A stretch of 64,000 nt of DNA, from contig CAJYTF010000022.1 of assembly GCA_913777665.1 (NCBI GenBank), positions 16,048 to 80,047 of the forward strand. The letters run 5' to 3'. Under the pieces are notes generated by a model. It saw only the letters and a program-made list of their open reading frames with translations, searched no databases and had not been told where the DNA came from. The position numbers and the translations under genes are program-made. This DNA comes from an uncultured Myroides sp. Its GTDB lineage: Bacteria > Bacteroidota > Bacteroidia > Flavobacteriales > Flavobacteriaceae. Of this stretch, positions 46,159-55,172 are shown one piece after another (the first letter of the stretch is position 1; every line of letters starts with the position of its first letter).

Positions 46159-46659
46159 ATGACAAACGATTTACAACAGATAGAAATATTACTTTCACAA
46201 TTAACCGATAAAAAAATTACCGATTTTATTATAGATGACGAATGTTTGGAATATTCTGGATGCAGTTTTAAATTGGGCGATCTAAAAATAAAATTTCGAC
46301 AAGCAAAGGTGACTCCGAAAAAAGTTAGTCTGTTTGTAACTCTTTGGAAACGAAATACCGAAAACAAAACCGAACCTTTCAATGTAAATGATCCGTTTGA
46401 CTTTTATATCATCGCTGTAAAACAAGAAGTTTATTCTGGCTTTTTTATTTTTCCGAAAGATATTTTAAGCGATAAAAACATATTAACCAACAGCAAAAAA
46501 GAAGGAAAAAGAGGTTTTAGAGTTTATCCCAATTGGGCAGAAACTACAAACAATCAGGCAGCAAAAACCAAAGCATGGCAAACTAATTATTTTATCAATT
46601 GTAGCGAAAACAACCATACAATAAGTGAAAAAGCAACTATTTTGCTGAACAAATCATAA
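46159..46659 (+). CDS. MepB family protein
   Basis: 166 residues. ECLEYSGCSFKLGDLKIKFRQAKVTPKKVS and the later DFYIIAVKQEVYSGFFIFPKDIL-type sequence and GKRGFRVYPNWA match MepB, a family first named from a Staphylococcus mepRAB locus and of unknown function (quoted in parts: EYSGCSFKLGDLKIKFRQA, GFFIFPKDIL). Here there is no MepA or MepR. The 3' end contains the -33 region of the downstream ABC-F promoter. It is cytoplasmic. Confidence 0.85.
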   Translation: MTNDLQQIEILLSQLTDKKITDFIIDDECLEYSGCSFKLGDLKIKFRQAKVTPKKVSLFVTLWKRNTENKTEPFNVNDPFDFYIIAVKQEVYSGFFIFPKDILSDKNILTNSKKEGKRGFRVYPNWAETTNNQAAKTKAWQTNYFINCSENNHTISEKATILLNKS

Positions 46660-46674
46660 AAACCCCTATCTTTG
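46642..46674 (+). promoter_or_regulatory. Promoter of the ABC-F gene
   Basis: TTG (46642-46644) is followed 22 nt later by TATCTTTG (46667-46674), a full TAnnTTTG match. The expected transcription start near 46681 gives a leader of about 100 nt. Confidence 0.55.
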
Positions 46675-46697
46675 TACAACAAAAAATAAGCAGTAAA

Positions 46698-46783
46698 ATG
46701 TAAAAAACAATTTCTTTCAGACTTTCAAAAGCGGGAAATTACAAAATGGTGCGCTGTATTGTTACATCTTCAACGAAAGAAAT
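46698..46783 (+). promoter_or_regulatory. Candidate attenuator leader of the ABC-F gene
   Basis: The leader contains a minimal start-stop pair ATGTAA (46698-46703) and a perfect 9-bp inverted repeat: ATTTCTTTC (46710-46718) with GAAAGAAAT (46775-46783). The right arm ends one nucleotide before the ATG at 46785, so pairing would cover the ribosome landing site. An in-frame ATG at 46746 lies in the loop. Many antibiotic-induced ABC-F genes are controlled through such leaders; here this is inference. Confidence 0.4.
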
Positions 46784-46784
46784 C

Positions 46785-48374
46785 ATGCTTATTATTCAAA
46801 ACTTATCCTATACACATCCAAACAAGGATTTACTTTTCGGCAACATAAATCTTACAGTAAATTCAGGCGAAAAAATCGCATTAATCGGGAACAACGGTTC
46901 CGGTAAATCAACTTTGCTAAAAATCATGGCGGGTTTGCTGCAACCATTAAACGGCTCGGTTAATATCAATTCCAAACCTTATTATATTCCCCAGATTTTT
47001 GGTCAATATAATGATCTTACTATTGCCGAAGCTTTAGGAATCGATAAAAAACTGACTGCATTACATGAAATTTTAAAGGGAAATATTTTGGAAGAAAACT
47101 ACGAAATATTGAACGATGATTGGACTATTGAAGACCGATGCGACGAAGTATTGAAGCATTGGAAGTTAAATGATTTGGATTTATCGCAAAAAATGGAAAC
47201 GTTGAGCGGCGGACAAAAAACGAAGGTGTTTTTAGCGGGAATTTCGATTCATAAACCTGAAATGATTTTATTGGATGAACCCAGCAATCATTTAGATTTT
47301 GAAAGTCGCGAACTTTTGTACGATTTTATCAGATCAACAAAAAGTACATTGATTGTTGTAAGTCACGACAGAAAACTGCTGAATATTCTGAACAAAGTTT
47401 GTGAATTAACCAAAAACGGAATTACTGTTTACGGTGGAAATTTAGATTTTTATACTGAACAGAAACAGATCGAAAAAAATGCATTGGCGCAAGATATTCA
47501 CAGCAAGGAAAAAGCGTTGAAGAAAGCTCGTGAAAAAGAACGCAAAACCATTGAACGCCAGCAAAAATTAGACAGCAGAGGAAAAGGCAAACAAGAAAAA
47601 TCGGGTGTTGCCAAAATAATGATGAATACGCTACGAAATAACGCCGAAAACAGTACGGCGAGGCTAAAAAGTGTTCACACAGAAAAAATTGGAAACATTA
47701 GAGACGAGCTTCAAGACTTACGATCAGCCGTAGTATCAACTGAGCAAATGAAATTCGGTTTTAACAGTTCAACGCTTCATAGAGGAAAAGTGCTTTTTAC
47801 GGCAGAAAATATAAATTTCAAGTACGAAACCAGCGATTTTATATGGCAGAACAATTTAAATCTGCAAATTTTAAGTGGATCGCGCATTGCAGTAAAAGGC
47901 AGTAATGGATCTGGTAAAACGACTTTTATAAAAATACTTTTAGGAAGTTTGAAACCGCAACACGGAAGTATTTTTAGAAAAGAAAGTAAATCTGTTTATA
48001 TTGATCAGGATTATTCTTTAATCAATAACAACTTAAAAGTGTATGAACAAGCTCAACAGTTTAATACTTTTAATTTGGAAGAACATGAAATAAAAATCAG
48101 ACTGAATCGTTTTTTATTTCCACAAAATACTTGGGATAAACCTTGTAGCGCTTTAAGCGGTGGCGAACGTATGCGTTTAATGTTATGCTGCTTGAGCATC
48201 GGTAGTCAATCGCCGGATATTATTATTTTAGATGAACCAACCAACAATCTGGACATTCAAAATATAGAAATTCTTACCAACGCAATTAACGATTATCAAG
48301 GCACTTTACTGGTAATTTCTCACGATGAAACTTTTTTAGATCAGATTAATATAGATCAAATAATAAAATTGTAA
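46785..48374 (+). CDS. ABC-F family ATPase (possible ribosome-protection protein)
   Basis: About 529 residues with two ABC ATPase domains and no membrane part. Walker A motifs are GNNGSGKST and GSNGSGKTT; signatures are LSGGQKTK and LSGGERMR; Walker B regions are MILLDEPSNHLDFES and IIILDEPTNNLDIQN. A Lys/Glu/Arg-rich linker (about 205-300) is the ribosome-reaching P-site linker. ABC-F proteins act on the ribosome; some confer resistance to macrolides, lincosamides or pleuromutilins, others are housekeeping. The ORF track starts at 46746; I prefer ATG 46785 (MLIIQNLSY), the usual family start. Confidence 0.88.
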   Translation: MLIIQNLSYTHPNKDLLFGNINLTVNSGEKIALIGNNGSGKSTLLKIMAGLLQPLNGSVNINSKPYYIPQIFGQYNDLTIAEALGIDKKLTALHEILKGNILEENYEILNDDWTIEDRCDEVLKHWKLNDLDLSQKMETLSGGQKTKVFLAGISIHKPEMILLDEPSNHLDFESRELLYDFIRSTKSTLIVVSHDRKLLNILNKVCELTKNGITVYGGNLDFYTEQKQIEKNALAQDIHSKEKALKKAREKERKTIERQQKLDSRGKGKQEKSGVAKIMMNTLRNNAENSTARLKSVHTEKIGNIRDELQDLRSAVVSTEQMKFGFNSSTLHRGKVLFTAENINFKYETSDFIWQNNLNLQILSGSRIAVKGSNGSGKTTFIKILLGSLKPQHGSIFRKESKSVYIDQDYSLINNNLKVYEQAQQFNTFNLEEHEIKIRLNRFLFPQNTWDKPCSALSGGERMRLMLCCLSIGSQSPDIIILDEPTNNLDIQNIEILTNAINDYQGTLLVISHDETFLDQINIDQIIKL

Positions 48375-48557
48375 ACACTAGTACTTCTCAATTATTAATT
48401 AAATTTAGCGGTTATTTTATTTTAAAATCCATAGAAAATTTAAAAGTATCGGATAAAAATTCAAGTAAATTCTTTGTAACTAACAAATAAATTTGTTTTT
48501 TTGTTAAATTATTATTTTAAACTAAAACTATATATTATAAAACTAAAAAAAACATTT

Positions 48558-49661
48558 ATGAACATTTTTTCAAACTTTCCATCAATGTATTTCAAGAAAA
48601 ATTTCATAACAAAGATTGCGGGCGTTGCCTTATTATCTTTATTATGTCTAAACATAGTATCCTGTACTGATATCGAAGTCCTTAATAATGAAGATGATAT
48701 TCTAAAACCACCCCCGACAGTATATATAGCTAGTACAAGTGGTGGTCTTAACGGAATAATTCCTGTAGTGACTTATTGGAAAGACAGTATAGCATTTCCA
48801 ATTAACAATGGTAATAAAGGTGCCTTTGCGAATTCAATTTTTGTCGAAGGTAATGATGTTTACGTTGCAGGTTTAGAAAATGATGGTCAAATAACTATAG
48901 CAAAATATTGGAAAAATGGAATAGGAGTTTCACTTACAACTTCTCAAAATAATGCAAACGCAAATTCTATTTTTGTATCGGGAACTGATGTATATGTGGC
49001 AGGTTGGAAACAAAAATATCATGGTGCACCTGCAGTTGCTACTTATTGGAAAAATGGTATAGAATTTCCATTACCAAGCAATAAATTTAGTTCTTATGCA
49101 GAATCTATTTTTATTTCTGGAAACGATATTTACGTTGCAGGATACGAAAATGATGCAAACGGTAATGAAATCGCAAAATATTGGAAAAATGGTATTGGTG
49201 TAAATCTTAGTAATGGTTCAATACATACTACTGCTAAATCTCTTTTTGTATCAGGTAGTGATATACACATAGTTGGTATCGAAAATAATGGTTATACTAG
49301 AGTTATCAAATATTGGAAAAACGGTGTAAGCAACTCTCTTACTGACGGGACATTAGATGCCTTCGCGAATTCAATATTTGTATCAGGTAATGATGTTTAT
49401 ATTGCTGGTGGAGAAGGTATCCCTAATGGTGGACCTTCAATTGCTAAATACTGGAAAAATGGCAAGCCAACAGCACTAACTAATGGTCAGCGAGATGCTG
49501 CAGCTGTGTCGATATTTGTTTTAGAAAATGACGTATATATTGCAGGAGACATATATAATTCAAGTGGATATCCTGTTGGTACATACTGGAAAAATGGTGT
49601 ACCTACTAGCCTTACAGATGGTAAAAACATTGGTTATGCAATGGGTATATTTGTAAAATAA
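48558..49661 (+). CDS. Lipoprotein with seven YWKNG repeats, probable beta-propeller
   Basis: About 367 residues from ATG 48558. An extended N-terminus leads to a lipobox (CLNIVSC). Seven repeats follow, each with AxSIFVSGNDVYVAG ... AKYWKNG ... LTDG. The sequence opens with TVYIAST and closes with MGIFVK, which would together complete the last blade, so a seven-bladed propeller is likely. It differs in sequence from the T9SS propellers at 39-42 kb and has no sorting domain; it is lipid-anchored. Function unknown. The 183 nt upstream hold no gene. The ORF track start at 48501 is less likely. Confidence 0.72.
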   Translation: MNIFSNFPSMYFKKNFITKIAGVALLSLLCLNIVSCTDIEVLNNEDDILKPPPTVYIASTSGGLNGIIPVVTYWKDSIAFPINNGNKGAFANSIFVEGNDVYVAGLENDGQITIAKYWKNGIGVSLTTSQNNANANSIFVSGTDVYVAGWKQKYHGAPAVATYWKNGIEFPLPSNKFSSYAESIFISGNDIYVAGYENDANGNEIAKYWKNGIGVNLSNGSIHTTAKSLFVSGSDIHIVGIENNGYTRVIKYWKNGVSNSLTDGTLDAFANSIFVSGNDVYIAGGEGIPNGGPSIAKYWKNGKPTALTNGQRDAAAVSIFVLENDVYIAGDIYNSSGYPVGTYWKNGVPTSLTDGKNIGYAMGIFVK

Positions 49662-49677
49662 AAAGATTTAAATTAAT

Positions 49678-49710
49678 AAAGAAAGACAGATTATAATCTG
49701 TCTTTCTTTT
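49678..49710. terminator. Terminator between the propeller lipoprotein and the minus-strand cluster
   Basis: AAGAAAGACAGATT / AATCTGTCTTTCTT long perfect stem with A/T flanks; it can act on both strands. Confidence 0.9.
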
Positions 49711-49740
49711 ATAAACTTAAAAAGAAATTGAAATTCTAAA

Positions 49741-50223
49741 TTAAAAAAAGCGGCTATGCCAGCTTTCGCCTGCAGGTACTTCCCAAAATTCTTCGAATTC
49801 TTCAATGGTGTTTACCAAATTATTAAAGACAATAGTATTTGCATTAACAGCTTTTTCTTTAGCCATTTTCTTGAAATCGATTAACGATTTATGTGCAATA
49901 AATTCGCCTGTTTTATAGGTTACATTCATTTTATCTAATAGATCGATTCCAAATTTTTGTTCTAAATCCTGAATGATTTTCACAGAAGCATCAATTGAAC
50001 AACCCGATGCGGCATGATATTCCTGATCTACCGCTAAAATAATAAAACGATTGTATTTTATTTGGTACGATGCTTTTAAAGGTGTGCTGTGCGCTGCCCA
50101 ATTTTCAACAAAATTAGTCAACAGTTCGTTCGCAGTTGCCACTTCTTCATCGGTCATTTTTCTGTTTGCCTGGTAAATCCAGATTCTTGCCGATTTCGGC
50201 ATTTCTTCAAAAGCTATCAACAT
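49741..50223 (-). CDS. Conserved hypothetical protein (often mislabelled ABC transporter ATPase)
   Basis: 160 residues, soluble, starting MLIAFEEMPKSARIWIYQANR, with NRFIILAVDQEYHAASGCSIDAS in the middle (quoted in part: AVDQEYHAASGCSIDA). No Walker A or signature motif is present, so the name ABC transporter ATPase used for this family in some genomes is not supported by sequence. A conserved Cys in GCSID and several His residues hint at enzymatic or metal chemistry, but nothing is known. It is the last gene of the minus-strand run from the amidase. Confidence 0.65.
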   Translation of the reverse strand: MLIAFEEMPKSARIWIYQANRKMTDEEVATANELLTNFVENWAAHSTPLKASYQIKYNRFIILAVDQEYHAASGCSIDASVKIIQDLEQKFGIDLLDKMNVTYKTGEFIAHKSLIDFKKMAKEKAVNANTIVFNNLVNTIEEFEEFWEVPAGESWHSRFF

Positions 50224-50224
50224 A

Positions 50225-50812
50225 TTATTTGGCTTCTATATAAGATACTATATTATAATTTACAAATTTTCCTATTTTGGCATCGTATATTTCAGATACA
50301 TAATAAGAAATTTCTACTTTATCTTTAATTTTTAATAATGAATCTGTTAGCAAATACGCTGTTTCAAAATCATATAATAAAATAAAATCGTGCTTTTTGC
50401 CGGAGTTTTCTTGAACTGTAAAACTTAAAAACTGCTCTTTACGAATATTAGTTAAAGATCCTTCAATAGTCTTAATTTCTACATTCTCGGTTGCTTCTTC
50501 CATCCAAAAATGCTCAAAAACTTCGGGACAAGTCATTCCCATATACATTCCTAATTCTTCGCTAATACTTTCAAAAGCATCTTCTTTAATTAAAAAGTCT
50601 TTACCAAAGTGATGTTCAACTTCTTCTTTATGCTTGTTTACATTTTTAATCATGTACAAACCTAAAATTTGTTCTGATTTTACTTCAACCTTATTATCGG
50701 CAATATCTTTACAAATATCTGTTGCAATTGCAGAAAGCAATTCTATTTTTGAAAGCTTTTGTGCTGAAACCGTTGTGCAAAGTAATAGGAATACAAAGAG
50801 ATATTTTATCAT
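50225..50812 (-). CDS. Predicted secreted protein, unknown function
   Basis: 195 residues with a signal peptide (LFVFLLLCTTVSAQK). The mature part is acidic and mixed helical/beta, with no recognised motif. It sits between the Fe-S protein and the 160-residue hypothetical with 1- and 5-nt gaps, so it belongs to the operon. It may be a lineage-specific insertion in an otherwise conserved cluster. Confidence 0.62.
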   Translation of the reverse strand: MIKYLFVFLLLCTTVSAQKLSKIELLSAIATDICKDIADNKVEVKSEQILGLYMIKNVNKHKEEVEHHFGKDFLIKEDAFESISEELGMYMGMTCPEVFEHFWMEEATENVEIKTIEGSLTNIRKEQFLSFTVQENSGKKHDFILLYDFETAYLLTDSLLKIKDKVEISYYVSEIYDAKIGKFVNYNIVSYIEAK

Positions 50813-50817
50813 TATTG

Positions 50818-51609
50818 CTATAAATCTTGTGCGTTAGCAATTAATTCGGCAATATCTAACACCTTAATTTCATTTTCTTTATGGTTAAACTTTACCCCAT
50901 CGGTTAACATTGTATTGCAATAAGGGCAGCCCGTTGCTATAATATTTGGATTGGTTTCCATGGCGTCTTTGGTGCGCAGCACATTAACATCCATATCGCC
51001 TTTTTCAGGTTCTTTAAACATTTGTGCACCACCGGCACCACAACATAAACCTTTGGCTTTTGATCGTTTCATTTCTACAATGGTGGCGGTTGTTTTTTGT
51101 AACACTTCGCGCGGGGCATTGTAAATTTTATTGGCGCGACCTAAATAACAAGGATCGTGAAAAGTAATGCGTTTGCCTTTATACGTATTTTCGCTAAATT
51201 TTAATTTTCCTTCGCTTATTAATTCATTTATAAACTGTGTGTGGTGTATTACTTCGTAATTGCCGCCTAAACCCGGATATTCGTTTTTTAAGCAATTAAA
51301 CGAATGTGGATCGCAGGTTACTATTTTTTTAATTTCGTAAGCATTTAGAATTTCAATATTCATCATAGCCTGCATTTGAAACAAAAATTCGTTTCCGGCA
51401 CGCTTTGCTAAATCGCCGGTGGCACTTTCTTCTGTTCCTAAAACAGCAAAATTAACTTGAGCAGCATTTAAAATTTTAACAAATGCACGCGTTATTTTTT
51501 TTGCTCTATCATCATAACTTCCGGCCGAACCTACCCAGAACAATATTTCGGGCTGTTTGCCTTGCGCCATCATTTCGGCCATTGTAGGTACTACTAAACT
51601 TTCTGACAT
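50818..51609 (-). CDS. Fe-S oxidoreductase subunit with two CCG domains
   Basis: 263 residues of the heterodisulfide-reductase-B/GlpC/LutA type. Two cysteine-rich CCG domains are visible: CDPHSFNC (near residue 99), then HDPCYLGR, LCCGAGGAQMF and GCPYCNTML. It follows the membrane Fe-S protein on the same strand by 34 nt and probably forms a complex with it, passing electrons between a soluble donor and the quinone pool. The donor is unknown; ETF or acyl-CoA oxidation is one possibility from related systems. Confidence 0.85.
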   Translation of the reverse strand: MSESLVVPTMAEMMAQGKQPEILFWVGSAGSYDDRAKKITRAFVKILNAAQVNFAVLGTEESATGDLAKRAGNEFLFQMQAMMNIEILNAYEIKKIVTCDPHSFNCLKNEYPGLGGNYEVIHHTQFINELISEGKLKFSENTYKGKRITFHDPCYLGRANKIYNAPREVLQKTTATIVEMKRSKAKGLCCGAGGAQMFKEPEKGDMDVNVLRTKDAMETNPNIIATGCPYCNTMLTDGVKFNHKENEIKVLDIAELIANAQDL

Positions 51610-51643
51610 TTTTCTCTTAATTTTTAGTTGATGATATGGTAGG

Positions 51644-52984
51644 TTAATTTTCGTCTTTCCAATTTAAACGATCCATTTGGCTGTATTGCCAAGGTGCCCC
51701 ATTGTTCTCAATGTTGGTCATCATGGTGTTTAATTCCATAGGTGCGGCACTTTGTTCCATAACCAAAAATCGGCGCATATCCATAATGATAGATAAGGGA
51801 CTGATGTCTATTGGACAAGCTTCTACACAGGCGTTACAGGTTGTACAAGCCCACAATTCTTCGGGTGTAATATAATCATTCAACAATGTTTTACCATCGT
51901 CTACAAATGTTCCTTTATTGGTATCAATATTTTTACCAACTTCTTCTAAACGATCGCGCGTTTTCATCATTATTAAACGTGGCGATAGTTTTTTACCGGT
52001 TAAATTTGCCGGACAAGACGCTGTACAACGACCACATTCGGTACACGAATAGGCATTTAACAGCTGCACCCAGTTTAAATCCTGAACATCTTGTGCACCA
52101 AATTTTGCTGGCACTGCATCTGCATCAGGTGCTGGTGCTGCAAACGGATCGGCATTTGGATCCATCATTAATTTTACTTCATTGGTAACTGCCTGCAAAT
52201 TATCGAATTTACCCAACGGTTCTATGTGTGCAAAATAGGTATTCGGGAATGCCAATATAATGTGCAAGTGCTTAGAATAGTACAAATAATTAAGGAAAGA
52301 CAACACCATAATAAAGTGTCCCCACCAACCTATGCGTTCTAAAACATGCAAAGTTCCTTCGCTAAAAGATCCAAAAACTGCTGGACCGATGAATTGAGAA
52401 ATGGTAAAATTAAAAGATCCCTGACCTTCAAAATGTGATTTGCCTATGTTATATAAAACCTCATCGGTTCCGTTCATGGTAAAAATGCACAATACCAAAA
52501 TAATTTCCATCATTAAAATTAAATTGGCATCTTTTTTAGGCCATCCCATTAATTCTTTCATGTTTAAACGCGGAAGTTTTAACAGGTTTCGTCTTGATAA
52601 AAAGATAATTGTTGCGGTTAATGCTGCAACCGACAATATTTCGATTAAACTGATCATGAAAGTATAGAAACCACCAAGCGATTCTTTAAAAACACGGTGT
52701 GTTCCAAAAATTCCGTCGATAAAAATTTCTATCAGTTCAATCTGGGTAATCATAAATGCTGCATAGATGGCAAAGTGTAAAAGTGCCGGAATGGGTCTGG
52801 CAAACATTTTCTTTTGCCCGAAAGCTACAAGAAGCATATTTCTCCAGCGTTCTGAAGAGCGGTCGGTTCTGTTCACAGACTGACCCAACTTTATATTGCG
52901 GTAGATTTTCTTGGCATTTACTGCAAAAAATCCAAAGCCTGCAACGGTTAAAGCTATAAATAAAATACTGCTTAAAATGTGCAT
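51644..52984 (-). CDS. Membrane Fe-S protein with two 4Fe-4S clusters
   Basis: 446 residues with about six membrane helices in the N-terminal 260 (a NarI/HdrE-like cytochrome b fold; several His residues could bind heme), then a cytoplasmic ferredoxin-like domain with two clusters: CTECGRCTASCP (near residue 316) and CTTCNACVEACP (near 378). The C-terminal helical part follows. Together with the CCG protein, it resembles quinone-linked Hdr-type electron transfer modules. The pair lies directly downstream of mlaD, a frequent flavobacterial order. Confidence 0.87.
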   Translation of the reverse strand: MHILSSILFIALTVAGFGFFAVNAKKIYRNIKLGQSVNRTDRSSERWRNMLLVAFGQKKMFARPIPALLHFAIYAAFMITQIELIEIFIDGIFGTHRVFKESLGGFYTFMISLIEILSVAALTATIIFLSRRNLLKLPRLNMKELMGWPKKDANLILMMEIILVLCIFTMNGTDEVLYNIGKSHFEGQGSFNFTISQFIGPAVFGSFSEGTLHVLERIGWWGHFIMVLSFLNYLYYSKHLHIILAFPNTYFAHIEPLGKFDNLQAVTNEVKLMMDPNADPFAAPAPDADAVPAKFGAQDVQDLNWVQLLNAYSCTECGRCTASCPANLTGKKLSPRLIMMKTRDRLEEVGKNIDTNKGTFVDDGKTLLNDYITPEELWACTTCNACVEACPIDISPLSIIMDMRRFLVMEQSAAPMELNTMMTNIENNGAPWQYSQMDRLNWKDEN

Positions 52985-53032
52985 TACTGTTATAAATTAA
53001 TTATTGTTTTTGTTGTATTTAGTTTTGTATGA

Positions 53033-53989
53033 TTATTGTTTTATGGGTTCTGCATAAGGCTGTGCTTTTTTACCGAAAACCGAAATGTTTATGTAACGAC
53101 GTGGGTTTAATTTAACGTCTTCTAACAAACTGTTTAATTCTTTTGTTGCCGATTCCAAGTTGTTGTACAGCTGCTCTTCTTTCATTAATTTACCAATGTT
53201 TCCTTTGCCGCTGTTGGCATCGCTCATCATTTTATCAAGGCTTGATGCTGCATTATCGAATTTATTTAAGATATCTTGTAATTTTTGTAATTGGATCTTA
53301 TCTAAATCGTTAGAAAAAGCCGAAAGATTTTTAGATGTGGTGTTGAAATCTGAAACAATATTACTGATTTTAGCTTCGTTGCTTGATACAATTCGGTCAA
53401 ACTTACCCGTTATGGCATTTGCGTTACCCATTGTAGCGTTTAATTTAGCCAAAGCTTCTTGCAGGTTTTTCTGCGCAGCAGGATCTAACGTTTTGTTTAT
53501 GGTTTGCACCAAGATGTTTACATTGTAAAGAACAGAATCTAATTTTTTTGCGATAGGATCTACTCGTTGCCCTAAATCATCAATTAAACCTGCCATTTGT
53601 CCCGATTGCAAATAATCGCCGCTTTTTGCCAAGGTTGGATCGTTATAATTAATTTGAAGTGCAATTTGTTTTCCTCCGATTAAATCAGGCGAATAAATTA
53701 CGGCTTTAGATGAGATCGGAATATCAACCTTATCGGTCATTACAATTTCTACCAACAGTTTTCCCTGACCTTTTAACGAAATATGATGCACCTTACCTAC
53801 TACCATTCCGTTTATTGTTACAGATGATGCGGTTGAAAGACCTTCGACATTATCGTATTCCACAAAAAATGTTCTGGAACTGCTAAAAATGTTTTTACCA
53901 TTTAAAAAGGTGTATCCCCAAATTAACATTCCTATAGATAATAACACTAGTACAGCGGTTTTTACCTCTCTTGATATAGCTATTTTCAA
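53033..53989 (-). CDS. MlaD/MCE-family lipid transport protein
   Basis: 318 residues: one N-terminal membrane helix (residues 12-29), then an MCE domain (about 38-118) starting at FFVEYDNVEGLSTASSVTING, with GMVVGKV and PDLIGGKQIAL. The rest is a long helical, coiled-coil-like tail. MCE proteins form hexameric rings that carry phospholipids between the inner and outer membranes. MlaE and MlaF are not in the window. The amidase gene lies 16 nt upstream. Confidence 0.9.
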   Translation of the reverse strand: MKIAISREVKTAVLVLLSIGMLIWGYTFLNGKNIFSSSRTFFVEYDNVEGLSTASSVTINGMVVGKVHHISLKGQGKLLVEIVMTDKVDIPISSKAVIYSPDLIGGKQIALQINYNDPTLAKSGDYLQSGQMAGLIDDLGQRVDPIAKKLDSVLYNVNILVQTINKTLDPAAQKNLQEALAKLNATMGNANAITGKFDRIVSSNEAKISNIVSDFNTTSKNLSAFSNDLDKIQLQKLQDILNKFDNAASSLDKMMSDANSGKGNIGKLMKEEQLYNNLESATKELNSLLEDVKLNPRRYINISVFGKKAQPYAEPIKQ

Positions 53990-54005
53990 TTTTCTATTTT
54001 TTTAG

Positions 54006-55172
54006 TTACTTGTTAATTGCTTCTTTAATGCTTATTTTTTTACCGTTTTTGTAGGCAACCAAAAACGCAGAATTGTATCCTTTGTTTTTAGCTACTTCCA
54101 ACGCTTTACGTGCATGATCGTAATCGGTAGTTTCATTGTAAAAATACTTAAACATATTACCTTCTTTAACCATAGAAATATTGTTTAAGCCGTTGAAGTT
54201 ACTTGGCGTTAAGGCAATATCTTTACTGCTTGCAGAAATTTGAACTTTAAACGAAACACCGGTTTTTGTAACTGTTGCAGGTTTAGATGCATCTACAGAC
54301 GATGTTTTAGCAGGTTCCGGAGCTTTCTGTTTTATGGTATCGACCTTTTTAGGCTCGTCTTCTTTAATTGGAGTTTCTCTTGGTTTTTGAGCCGAAATAT
54401 TCTCGCTTGCTGAATGATACTGCTTTTTATAATCGATGATTGCATTGGCAATTGATCTCGCTAATTCGTTTCTACCTTCTTCACTGTTTAAATATGCCCC
54501 TTCTTCGCTGTTCGATAAAAATCCTAATTCAACCAAAACACTCGGCATAAAAGCGGTGTACAAAACCACAAACGGAGCTTGTTTAACACCTCGGTTTTTT
54601 CTTTCGGCATCGTTTGTAAATCGAGTTTGAACTTTCGAAGCCAGCTCAATACTCTGCGTTACAAACTGTTCCTGTATTAACGTTAACCCAATTAATGATT
54701 CGGGTTTGCTTGGATCGTAACCAGAATACGATGTTTCATAATTATCTTCTAACGTAATAACGGCATTCTCTTTTTTAGCAATTTCTAAATTCGATGCGTT
54801 TTTACTTGTACCCATTATAAAGGTTTCAGTTCCTGTTGCACTTGGTGCGTTAGAAGCGGCATTTGCGTGAATGGATACAAAAATATCTGCTTTTTCACGG
54901 TTGGCTATTTCGGTACGTTCTCTTAACTCTAAAAAAACATCGGTTTTACGAGTATAAATAACGCTTATTCCTTTATCTCTTTTTAACAAGTCGCCTACCT
55001 TTTCGGCAACGTCTAAAACAATTTTCTTTTCTACATAATTTCCGCGCACAGCACCAAAATCTTTACCTCCGTGACCGGGATCTAAAACCACTTTAAAATT
55101 TTGGGCATAAACCGTTGATCCAACACACATTAAAAAGGCACCAATAGCAACTTTAAAGTTATCTATAAACAT
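54006..55172 (-). CDS. N-acetylmuramoyl-L-alanine amidase with SPOR-like tail
   Basis: 388 residues: a signal sequence (to about residue 23), an Amidase_3 zinc amidase domain (about 25-245) with DPGHGGKD (zinc His), VEKKIVLDVA (zinc Glu), SIHANA (zinc His) and ELGFLSN (catalytic Glu), then a Pro/Lys-rich linker and a SPOR-like C-terminal domain (about 310-388) starting VSFKVQISASS. It cleaves the peptide from MurNAc during cell separation; SPOR domains bind denuded septal glycan. A tandem paralogue without the tail lies upstream. Confidence 0.92.
   Translation of the reverse strand: MFIDNFKVAIGAFLMCVGSTVYAQNFKVVLDPGHGGKDFGAVRGNYVEKKIVLDVAEKVGDLLKRDKGISVIYTRKTDVFLELRERTEIANREKADIFVSIHANAASNAPSATGTETFIMGTSKNASNLEIAKKENAVITLEDNYETSYSGYDPSKPESLIGLTLIQEQFVTQSIELASKVQTRFTNDAERKNRGVKQAPFVVLYTAFMPSVLVELGFLSNSEEGAYLNSEEGRNELARSIANAIIDYKKQYHSASENISAQKPRETPIKEDEPKKVDTIKQKAPEPAKTSSVDASKPATVTKTGVSFKVQISASSKDIALTPSNFNGLNNISMVKEGNMFKYFYNETTDYDHARKALEVAKNKGYNSAFLVAYKNGKKISIKEAINK

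Noticed and set aside
46785-48374. ABC-F protein as a proven antibiotic-resistance gene
   Set aside because: Sequence shows only the ABC-F class; resistance and housekeeping members cannot be separated by eye.
51886-52188. 100-residue plus-strand ORF rich in His and Leu
   Set aside because: Shadow of the membrane Fe-S protein on the other strand.
53160-53528. 122-residue plus-strand ORF with hydrophobic stretches
   Set aside because: Antisense to the mlaD coiled-coil region; no start signals.
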